Assembly: GCF_014654365.1 (NCBI RefSeq) | Contig: NZ_BNAY01000004.1 | Span: 62,001 to 126,000 of the forward strand | Origin: Amycolatopsis oliviviridis | GTDB lineage: Bacteria > Actinomycetota > Actinomycetes > Mycobacteriales > Pseudonocardiaceae | Direction of reading: 5' to 3' | DNA: 64,000 nucleotides | Shown here: one piece after another, positions 58,012 through 64,000 of the stretch | Layout of the letters: every line of letters starts with the position of its first letter | How positions within the stretch are numbered: position 1 is the stretch's first letter | Translations under genes and position numbers: made by a program | The notes under the pieces: generated by a model | What the model was told of the DNA's origin: nothing | The model's input: only the letters and a program-made list of their open reading frames with translations | Database searches by the model: none

Positions 58012-59003
58012 TAGGCCACTACGGCCGTTTCCCGCAACTCCACACGTTCCGATTTCCGCATGCTGCTTTCGAACTCGCGTCGCGCGTTCACTGAGAACGG
58101 TCGCGCCAACCGATACCACCCGCCCTCGAGTCTTTCGGACTCGTCGTCGTACGGGTTGCTCTTGGTCAGCTCGGCCAGACGCGGGTGACGAACCGCGAAC
58201 ATGTCCGAACTCGGCAGGAAGTCCAGGTAAGTGGAGCCGTGGTCGACGCCCCAGCGAACCGCGTCGATCTCGTGCCACCACACCCCGACGAAGCTGCCGT
58301 ACGTCCGTAGGTAGAAGCCGCGAGACCTGAGTTCCAGCACGACTTTTTGCTTCTTCTCGTGCGTTGCGCCCTCAAGCCCTTCGACCACCATGGTCACCGC
58401 GAAGAGCACGAAAAGCACCACCAACGCACACACTCGCACCGCGGTGCCCGCGGTCGCGGCGGCGATCGCCAAGGCGCAGACTTCGATCATCAGGGCGGCG
58501 AACCGGAAGGCCCACAGCTTGCGCTTGTCCCATCCGTTGACATGGATCTTCACCGCGTCTTCCACGACGTCGAGTGCTTCCTCGCGGGCAGCGTTCACCA
58601 CCGGTTCGTCGGGAACGGTCCGCACCGCGGTGTTGTCGTCCTCGATCGCGACATCCACGTGCTTCACGAGAAAAGGCAGCAGCCGCTCCGCATCACGAGG
58701 TCTGAGGTCGATATCCGCTACCTGGAGATCACCATCGGGTTCCCGGGCGAGCCCCGCGGCATGGGCATCGAAATCCGATCCCGGGCGGATGACCAACTGG
58801 AACTCGTCGGATCCGCGCCGGTTCGGGTTGTACTCGCGAAACTTGAGGCTCAGGAAGACTTTGTCGATGTCCGACCACTGTGCCATCCAGGCCACCACGC
58901 CGTCTTTGACGCGAGTGATCCCGGCCGGGTCGAAGATCAGCTCATCGTCAGGGGGCGGTAGTTGCGGAACTCGATAGTGCCGCAGTAGATGAACACCGCG
59001 CAT
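58011..59003 (-). CDS. PH-like membrane protein, C-terminal part of a frameshifted gene
   Basis: A 330-codon frame. From about residue 17 (PDDELIFDPAGITRVKDGVV) it reads as a bacterial PH-like domain (MAQWSDIDKVFLSLKFREY). Two membrane segments (MIEVCALAIAAATAGTAVR, VLFVLFAVTMVVEGL) separate it from a second such domain (GFYLRTYGSFVGVWWHEIDAVRWG). The first residues (MRGVHLLRHYRVPQLP) do not look native. The frame at 58937-59152 encodes the missing N-terminus, and the two join if one base is added in the G5 run 58951-58955. The start given is only the first available ATG. The function is unknown; it lies in a WXG/EspC/YbaB operon. Confidence 0.6.
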   Translation of the reverse strand: MRGVHLLRHYRVPQLPPPDDELIFDPAGITRVKDGVVAWMAQWSDIDKVFLSLKFREYNPNRRGSDEFQLVIRPGSDFDAHAAGLAREPDGDLQVADIDLRPRDAERLLPFLVKHVDVAIEDDNTAVRTVPDEPVVNAAREEALDVVEDAVKIHVNGWDKRKLWAFRFAALMIEVCALAIAAATAGTAVRVCALVVLFVLFAVTMVVEGLEGATHEKKQKVVLELRSRGFYLRTYGSFVGVWWHEIDAVRWGVDHGSTYLDFLPSSDMFAVRHPRLAELTKSNPYDDESERLEGGWYRLARPFSVNARREFESSMRKSERVELRETAVVA

Positions 59004-59152
59004 AGGACACCGGCGACAATGCGCACCGCGAGCTTGTAGTCCCCGATCACCCCGAACGCCATGACGACGGTTAGCGTGCCGAAGAGAAATACCAGCACCA
59101 GATGACCGAAGACCCCAGGCGTTCGTGAGATCACCAACCGCTCGTCGGTCAT
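58937..59152 (-). CDS. N-terminal membrane part of the frameshifted PH-like gene
   Basis: A 71-codon frame starting MTDERLVISRTPGVFGHLVL with two transmembrane segments (LVLVFLFGTLTVVMAFGVIG, VRIVAGVLCAVFIYCGTIEF) and ending RNYRPLTMS. Together with the next frame it would give FRNYRP-PDDELIFDP, a continuous sequence. The break coincides with a run of five C on the coding strand. It may be a sequencing error, a true mutation or a programmed shift. Its start overlaps the stop of the small upstream frame (ATGAAATGA). Confidence 0.55.
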   Translation of the reverse strand: MTDERLVISRTPGVFGHLVLVFLFGTLTVVMAFGVIGDYKLAVRIVAGVLCAVFIYCGTIEFRNYRPLTMS

Positions 59153-59241
59153 TTCATGACTCCCGGGGTCTCGAAGGCGACTTCCGTGTCGCGTTCGAGA
59201 ACCGGCCAGACCTGCTTGACGTCCTTCGGCGCCAACTTCAC
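59149..59241 (-). CDS. possible small protein of 30 residues
   Basis: A GTG-started frame (VKLAPKDVKQVWPVLERDTE) with GAGGAG four bases upstream. Its stop TGA overlaps the next start, as in coupled operons. Composition and the third-base GC pattern look coding. No relatives are known to me. It could also be the degenerate start of the following frameshifted gene. Confidence is low. Confidence 0.35.
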   Translation of the reverse strand: MKLAPKDVKQVWPVLERDTEVAFETPGVMK

Positions 59242-59265
59242 CGCACTCCTCGGATCCCATCGATT

Positions 59266-60438
59266 TCAGGAGAAACGCGCACTCTGCGGTGTACCTCGAT
59301 ACTCGCTCAGCTTGTCCGGCCGGATCATGGTCATCGCGGTCCGGATTTCGGCGAACGCGGCGTCACTGAACGCCTCAGGAACCCTGTAGCCGTCCACGAC
59401 GGGTGGAAGCGGACGGCCATCGAGGTTCGCCCCGATTTCCCACAGCCCCTTCAACGTTCGATGCCGCTTCGCGAACTCATCGTCAAGGGGGAAGAAGTCG
59501 ATCATCCGCAAGGTGCGTTTGCCGTCGGTGACAGTGGTCAACCGAAGCTCGCGGAGTTCGTCCCAGCCCACCTCGAAGGTCGCCTTGTCACGGCGGAACC
59601 AGCGAATTCCCTTGACCGACACCGTGAACGTGGTGCACCAGCTCGCCTTTTTCCAGCGCGCTGGAGTGCAGAACCAAAGCAATCCCGGCGAGAGGAGTCC
59701 GATCGCCGCGATCGTCACGGTCGCTTCGCGGAGCTCCGTTCCGCGGTCCGCGGTGAAACCCACGACCCCGGAGATGACGGCGACCACGAAGATCACCCCG
59801 CAAATGCGCCAGAACTTCGCCGACGACCAGTCGTTGGGGGTGACTGTTCTCGATGCCGTCGCGGGCAGACCGGCAGGAGCCGCCACACCACCCAGCGGGC
59901 GAACTGACGAAAGCGAAAGCGAGGTGGTCACGGGTGCTTCGGTGGCAGGTTTGCGGAAACGTTTGTTCCGTCGCCAGTGGGCGAACAGCGCCAACCCCAC
60001 GAACCCACCGACCATAGGTGCGACGCTCCACCACGGAACATCGCTCTTGAAATCCCGCGCGTAGTACCTACCGACCTCTTTGACTCGGACCGACTTACCG
60101 ATATCGGCCGGCGTCAACTCGTCCGGGAACGACCGGGCCGCCACCACTTTCTCACTGTACCGGGACAAATACGGGCGGACATCGATGTCGCAGACCCAGT
60201 AGTAGCCGATCCCGGCGATGCTCAGCGGCCCTACCTCCTCGCAAGTCTTCGCCGTCGCCATATCGGCCAGCCCGCCCGTTCCCTCTTCACCGTCGGACAC
60301 CATCCCGCGGCCGATGAGGGTCCAGCAGATCAGCGCGTAGAGGAGCACACCGAGGGTGGCAACGACCACCTTCCCTGGGGACCTGCGCGTGACTGTGGGA
60401 ACGGCTTCGTACCCGGTCATCAGAAGACCGTTGTTCAC
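59266..60438 (-). CDS. PH-like membrane protein, 390 residues
   Basis: A membrane protein with four hydrophobic segments. Segment 1 is VVVATLGVLLYALICWTLIG (residues about 24-43), segment 2 is near 136-154, and segments 3 and 4 lie near 213-228 and 240-256. The last 130 residues (TFEVGWDELRELRLTTVTDGK) resemble a PH-like or DUF3093-type cytosolic beta domain. The GTG start at 60438 overlaps the TAG stop of the upstream gene (TAGTG), so they are coupled. The domain layout parallels the frameshifted gene downstream. No family name or function can be assigned. Confidence 0.65.
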   Translation of the reverse strand: MNNGLLMTGYEAVPTVTRRSPGKVVVATLGVLLYALICWTLIGRGMVSDGEEGTGGLADMATAKTCEEVGPLSIAGIGYYWVCDIDVRPYLSRYSEKVVAARSFPDELTPADIGKSVRVKEVGRYYARDFKSDVPWWSVAPMVGGFVGLALFAHWRRNKRFRKPATEAPVTTSLSLSSVRPLGGVAAPAGLPATASRTVTPNDWSSAKFWRICGVIFVVAVISGVVGFTADRGTELREATVTIAAIGLLSPGLLWFCTPARWKKASWCTTFTVSVKGIRWFRRDKATFEVGWDELRELRLTTVTDGKRTLRMIDFFPLDDEFAKRHRTLKGLWEIGANLDGRPLPPVVDGYRVPEAFSDAAFAEIRTAMTMIRPDKLSEYRGTPQSARFS

Positions 60439-61448
60439 TAGATCGACCCGGATATGCGTCGGGTTCCGGGCTGCTCGAAAATCGGCTCCTGCCCGGTAGC
60501 GCGCCTGGAGCCGACTGCTCCGTTCGCCTTCTCTGACGGCTTCGGTTCGCCGGTGGCGTTGATGGTCGTCTCTCGCCGGTCTCGCGCCTTGTCTTCCGAC
60601 GCGCTCTTGACCACCTCTTTGACGGCCGTCTTTCCTGTTTCCTTCACCACCTCCCAGAACGCCCCCATTCCCGCGCCTTCGAACACGTCGCCCTTCTTGA
60701 GGAGATCGCCGACGTTCTTGTAGAAGTCCATCAACATGGACTTCGCGCGCAGGAGAACGCGCATCAGCTTCTCAGCCCACGTCATGGCTTCGGTGCTTTT
60801 TTCGATCGCGAAGGGAACACCCTCGGCCGCCAAAGCGGCGGGGTAGGCCGGCGGCGGGTACCTGGCGATGATCATGACGATCTTCGCCAGGGTGTCGGTG
60901 ATCAGGTCGCGGATGATCGTTCGAACCACCGAAAGCACTGTCTTACAGATGTTGATGATGTTCCCGGCGCGCTCGGCGAGCCGTACGATTTCCCGGTACC
61001 CGTTAAGCTGCTTTTGAACGTAGGAGCGATACGCGTCAGCCGCGGCGCCTGACCACTCCATACAATTCTTTTGGACCTCATCGGTCAGTGCCTCGGCCGT
61101 TGTCTTGACGTACTTGCCGACCTCCAGCCATTTCTGCACTTCGAGATCTAGGGCGTCCTGGTCACCGGAGACCCAGTTAAGCGGTTCCTTCAAAAAGTCA
61201 ACGTGTTCGATGATCCACCCAAAACCCCAGCTCATCAGGGTTTCCAGGGGGTTCTTGATGACATCGACGATATCCGGCACGGCTCCCGCGAGACTGAGAA
61301 GTCCCTCAGTCCAATCACCATTGAAGAGCTTTTCGGCGCCACCGAACACATCCTGGACGGCGCCCGCACCTTCCAGCGCGTTGTCCACCTTGTACTTTTC
61401 GGCGTCCGTTTCGCCCTTGGCGTTCTTGAGGACGTCGTTCTCAGCCAC
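60438..61448 (-). CDS. WXG-type type VII secretion effector-like protein
   Basis: A 336-residue, mostly helical protein. Residues about 100-180 form a WXG100-like hairpin with the W-S-G turn (NCMEWSGAAADAYRSYVQKQ). A hydrophobic stretch (VLSVVRTIIRDLITDTLAKI) and further helices follow, and a basic, disordered tail ends it. In actinobacteria such long WXG proteins are type VII secretion substrates, sometimes toxins. No nuclease or other enzymatic motif is visible here. It overlaps the EspC-like gene by eight bases and is followed by membrane proteins, so an effector/accessory role is an inference. Confidence 0.65.
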   Translation of the reverse strand: MAENDVLKNAKGETDAEKYKVDNALEGAGAVQDVFGGAEKLFNGDWTEGLLSLAGAVPDIVDVIKNPLETLMSWGFGWIIEHVDFLKEPLNWVSGDQDALDLEVQKWLEVGKYVKTTAEALTDEVQKNCMEWSGAAADAYRSYVQKQLNGYREIVRLAERAGNIINICKTVLSVVRTIIRDLITDTLAKIVMIIARYPPPAYPAALAAEGVPFAIEKSTEAMTWAEKLMRVLLRAKSMLMDFYKNVGDLLKKGDVFEGAGMGAFWEVVKETGKTAVKEVVKSASEDKARDRRETTINATGEPKPSEKANGAVGSRRATGQEPIFEQPGTRRISGSI

Positions 61449-61779
61449 GTTCCACCTGCTCTGCCCGCTTCAGAAGGTCGATCGCATCCTGCTCGGTCAC
61501 CCGACGCACCTCAGCCCACTTCCGTACCGCTGCGACATGGTGTTCACCTGCCGAGATCGCCGACTGCAGAGCCTCTCGCACATTCTCCGAAAGGTTGTTG
61601 CAGATCAACGGCATCCCGCACATGTTGCCGATCAGCCCGAAGGCCAACATGTCCACACGATCTCTGTCCGCGTCGAGCGCGACCCGCAGATGCTCGTGCG
61701 TCTCTTCCACCTGTTTGGCGTGCTCGTCGATCTGCACCGGATCGACGTTGAAGCCCTGATCGCCTTGTGGCTGCCCCAT
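61441..61779 (-). CDS. EspC-like type VII secretion protein
   Basis: A 112-residue EspC/ESX-1-associated type protein. The N-terminal pattern NVDPVQIDEHAKQVEETHEH is a family signature. Further helices include DRVDMLAFGLIGNMCG and KWAEVRRVTEQDAIDLLKRA. EspC-like proteins are co-secreted with ESX substrates and often precede a long WXG protein. Its end overlaps the start of that next gene by eight bases. ATG 61779 has GGGAGG upstream. It lies 24 bases downstream of the ybaB gene. Confidence 0.75.
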   Translation of the reverse strand: MGQPQGDQGFNVDPVQIDEHAKQVEETHEHLRVALDADRDRVDMLAFGLIGNMCGMPLICNNLSENVREALQSAISAGEHHVAAVRKWAEVRRVTEQDAIDLLKRAEQVERG

Positions 61780-61803
61780 GATTTCCCTCCCTCAAGTACC
61801 CGC

Positions 61804-62352
61804 TCAGCGCAGGAAGTCGCCGCCGGTGAAGTAGTCGTCCTCGTGGTCCGCCTGCTGCCTGCGCGCGGCACGCGGCGGCGCGGGCTGGGCCGGAGGAGCG
61901 GGCGGCTTCGGAGCAGGAGGGGGCGGAGGAGCGTCGAGTTCGTCTTCGTTGACGAAGCGGTCGTCCTCGTCCACGGCCTGGTGACCGCCCTCGACGTAGC
62001 CCGTCGGTTCGGGTTCCGGGTACTCGTTGTGCAGCTGGTTGACCAGCTCGTTCATGGTCTCGGTGCCCGCGATGGACGGAACGCCTGCCTGCATCGCGCT
62101 CGCCAGTTTGCTCTGGGCGCTCTGGACGACGCGGAGGATCTCCTGCGCGAGGGCCGGGTTGTCCCGTACCGACGGGCCGATCTCCAGGCCCACCAGGTTC
62201 CCCGCGTGGTTGACCTTGACCGAGATCTGGCCGTCCTTGCTGCGTTCGGACACCGAGACGCCTTCGATCTCGGTGCGCATCTGATTCGCCTTCCGCTGGG
62301 CGTCGGCCAGCTTGGCCTCGAAATCGGCGAAAAGCTGCTCAGGGTTCGACAC
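61804..62352 (-). CDS. YbaB/EbfC-family nucleoid-associated protein with long tail
   Basis: A 182-residue protein. The YbaB domain (residues 1-105) reads MSNPEQLFADFEAKLADAQR and VKVNHAGNLVGLEIGPSVRD. A Pro-rich, acidic tail follows (DDRFVNEDELDAPPPPPAPK, ending DDYFTGGDFLR). YbaB proteins bind DNA as dimers. In actinobacteria this type with a tail regularly sits at the head of EspC/WXG gene clusters, and its role there is not known. It starts the leftward operon at GTG 62352. Confidence 0.75.
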   Translation of the reverse strand: MSNPEQLFADFEAKLADAQRKANQMRTEIEGVSVSERSKDGQISVKVNHAGNLVGLEIGPSVRDNPALAQEILRVVQSAQSKLASAMQAGVPSIAGTETMNELVNQLHNEYPEPEPTGYVEGGHQAVDEDDRFVNEDELDAPPPPPAPKPPAPPAQPAPPRAARRQQADHEDDYFTGGDFLR

Positions 62353-62541
62353 GCGAACCTCCCCTGTTCACGTCGTAGCCGTTCGGCGACCGAGTGTGGC
62401 ATACCCGTCTGACATCGGGGAACGTTTCGCGGTGATCCACACCCCGGTCGTGTGGATCACCACAGGACCTCCGGTTTCCCCTACCCGATGTGGTGGCTTT
62501 CCCGGTGTTCGCGCTGGTCAGCGACCCATACCGTACCGGGC

Positions 62542-62934
62542 ATGACGATTTCGGACTGGAAACGCGCGATCTACGCGCTTCTCGTACTTCCGGGGTATCT
62601 CGGTGGTGCGAAGGTCCAGCGCGGGCTCGCGCGGCGGTGGCTGGGGCGGGAGACCGGGGGACGGCCGCGGTTCGTGGCGGCGTTCGGGCCGAGTGCGGTC
62701 GCGTTCCTGCTCGCGCTGCTGCTCTTCTATCTCGTCGGGCGCATCGCGACCTATGGCCTCTTCTGGACCGGGAGCGATCCCGAAGGCACCTGGGGCGGAC
62801 CGACGCTGGCGGGCGCGTGGATCGTGCACTTCTTGATCGCGGCCGGGATGGCCGTTCCGATTTTCCTGGCGCTCCGGCCACTCACGGGGCTCCAGGCTCG
62901 CCTTCTGGGCGGTTCCGCGGTAAAGGCGCACTGA
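62542..62934 (+). CDS. small membrane protein, unknown function
   Basis: A 130-residue protein with three hydrophobic segments: YALLVLPGYLGGA, FGPSAVAFLLALLLFYLVGR and AGAWIVHFLIAAGMAVPIFLAL. ATG 62542 (MTISDWKRAIYALL) is the likely start. It ends 17 bases before a TetR gene and may be co-transcribed with it. No family is recognised. Confidence 0.6.
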   Translation: MTISDWKRAIYALLVLPGYLGGAKVQRGLARRWLGRETGGRPRFVAAFGPSAVAFLLALLLFYLVGRIATYGLFWTGSDPEGTWGGPTLAGAWIVHFLIAAGMAVPIFLALRPLTGLQARLLGGSAVKAH

Positions 62935-62951
62935 CCACCTAGAATGCCCGG

Positions 62952-63671
62952 ATGAACAACACCGGCCGCAGGGGTCGCGAGCGGGCCGCGACCGATCAGG
63001 ACATCCGGCGGACGGCGCGGGCGCTCCTGGTCGAGCAGGGGCCGGAGGCCGTGACCCTGCGGGCGATCGCGCGCGAGCTCGGCATCACGGCGCCGGCGTT
63101 GTACCGCTACTACGGCTCGCGTGACGACCTGGTCGAGCACCTTCGCGCGGACGTCGTCGCGGATCTCGCGGCCGGGCTGGCCGAGGACATCGCGCAGCTG
63201 CCGGACGAGGGCGCGCTGCAGCTTTTCGCCATCTGCAAGGGATTCCGGCGCTGGGCGTTGACCCACACCAAGGAGTTCACGCTGGTCTTCGCGTCGCCCG
63301 CGGGCGACGACACGTTGAGCAGGCTGGGCGAACCGTTCGGGCGGATCTTCCTCGCGGCGGCGGGCCGGGTGCTCGCGATGCACGATCTGGTGACGCCGTC
63401 GAACGACGTGGTCCCCGCCGAGCTGCGCGACGATCTCACGTCGTTCCAAGGGGAACTGCTGGCCGTACTCGAAGAATCCGGCGAGACGTTCCCGCTCGAG
63501 AAGCTCGACCTCGGCGTGACGTACCTGATGATCCAGTTCTGGGCCCGGCTCTACGGGCACGTCACGCTCGAGGTCTTCGGCAACTATCCGATCCCGTTCT
63601 CGAAACCGGACGTCCTCTTCGACGCGATGCTGGCCGATCTCGCGCGCGAGATCGGCCTGACCATCGACTGA
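62952..63671 (+). CDS. TetR-family transcriptional regulator
   Basis: A 239-residue TetR protein. The helix-turn-helix is AVTLRAIARELGITAPALYRYYGSRDDLVEHL (about residues 34-66). The ligand domain (about 80-230) resembles the TetR_C_13/WHG type, with FAICKGFRRWALTHTKEFTLVF. The start is ATG 62952. It follows a small membrane gene and is convergent with an SDR dehydrogenase gene, whose stop is two bases away. Target and ligand are unknown. Confidence 0.85.
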   Translation: MNNTGRRGRERAATDQDIRRTARALLVEQGPEAVTLRAIARELGITAPALYRYYGSRDDLVEHLRADVVADLAAGLAEDIAQLPDEGALQLFAICKGFRRWALTHTKEFTLVFASPAGDDTLSRLGEPFGRIFLAAAGRVLAMHDLVTPSNDVVPAELRDDLTSFQGELLAVLEESGETFPLEKLDLGVTYLMIQFWARLYGHVTLEVFGNYPIPFSKPDVLFDAMLADLAREIGLTID

Positions 63672-63672
63672 G

Positions 63673-64000
63673 CTACGCCGCGTGGCCGCCGTCGACCGAA
63701 ACGGTCGTCGCGGTCACGTAGGCGCTTTCCGGCCGTGCCAGGAACGACACGGTGGCGGCGACCTCCGACGGCGAGCCGTAGCGGTCGGACACCGTCAGGC
63801 TCCGCTGGTCGGCGGCGTACGGGCCGTCGGCCGGGTTCATGTCGGTGTCGGTCGGGCCGGGGTGGACGATGTTCACGGTGATGCCGCGCGGGCCGAGCTC
63901 CCTGGCCAGGCCCTTGGTCAGGCCCAGCAGCGCGGTCTTGCTCACCGCGTACAGCGACATCCCGGGACCGGGCACACGGTCCGAAACGCAGCTGCCGATG
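63673..64000 (-). CDS. SDR-family oxidoreductase, 5' end outside window
   Basis: The C-terminal 108 codons of a classical short-chain dehydrogenase. The catalytic Tyr and Lys are in YAVSK (SLYAVSKTALLGL), followed by GLARELGPRGITVNIVHPGPTDTDM and the closing SVDGGHA. The catalytic Ser lies just upstream in the visible IGSCVSDR stretch. The reading frame continues past the right edge, so the Rossmann half is missing from the window. The substrate is unknown. It converges with the TetR gene. Confidence 0.88.
   Translation of the reverse strand, partial: IGSCVSDRVPGPGMSLYAVSKTALLGLTKGLARELGPRGITVNIVHPGPTDTDMNPADGPYAADQRSLTVSDRYGSPSEVAATVSFLARPESAYVTATTVSVDGGHAA

Overview
The window is high-GC actinobacterial DNA with GTG starts, G/C-ending codons and strong GGAGG ribosome binding sites. 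I read it as a Pseudonocardiaceae chromosome, most likely Amycolatopsis. Both PhoX genes, the mycobacterial-type order ino1 - padR - DUF5318 - ponA - GT87 - rpsF - ssb - rpsR - rplI - dnaB, EspG/EspC/PPE-like type VII secretion genes and a chaplin-like surface protein support this. I saw no rRNA, tRNA, insertion sequence, prophage or CRISPR array.

Layout. 0-6.7 kb: tandem Tat-exported PhoX phosphatases, a marR-MFS operon with a 40-base palindromic operator, a HAD phosphatase and a DoxX-like membrane protein. 6.8-31.8 kb: the conserved cell-envelope and replication block. It holds inositol-phosphate synthase with a PadR regulator, two tandem class A penicillin-binding proteins, a divergent oxidoreductase/ROK pair, a GT87 glycosyltransferase, endonuclease IV, three paralogous anchored secreted proteins, rpsF-ssb-rpsR-rplI, a four-gene ESX substrate cassette and dnaB. 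dnaB is preceded by a cluster of DnaA-box-like sites and a perfect LexA box, and carries a class 3-type intein in its Walker A loop.

31.8-43.9 kb: an accessory region dense in small transcription factors (TetR, MarR, WYL, ROK) beside metabolic or transport genes, most with a visible palindromic operator. Four gene remnants lie here: an FAD monooxygenase C-terminus abutting a TetR C-terminus, and two truncated MarR genes, pointing to repeated small deletions.

43.9-48.6 kb: a large secreted protein with about 13 chaplin-like repeats and a second exported protein. 48.7-57.7 kb: an AI-2E-type permease in an operon with a two-component system, a lipoprotein, a DUF1707 protein, an EmrB-type MFS pump, PTS enzyme I and ribokinase. 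57.9-62.4 kb: a leftward operon of YbaB, an EspC-like protein, a long WXG-type protein and PH-like membrane proteins, one split by a frameshift. This looks like a small type VII secretion effector locus. The window ends in a membrane protein, a TetR regulator and a partial SDR dehydrogenase.

The most interesting items are the dnaB control region plus intein, the chaplin-like repeat protein, the YbaB/EspC/WXG locus and the scars of decayed regulators.
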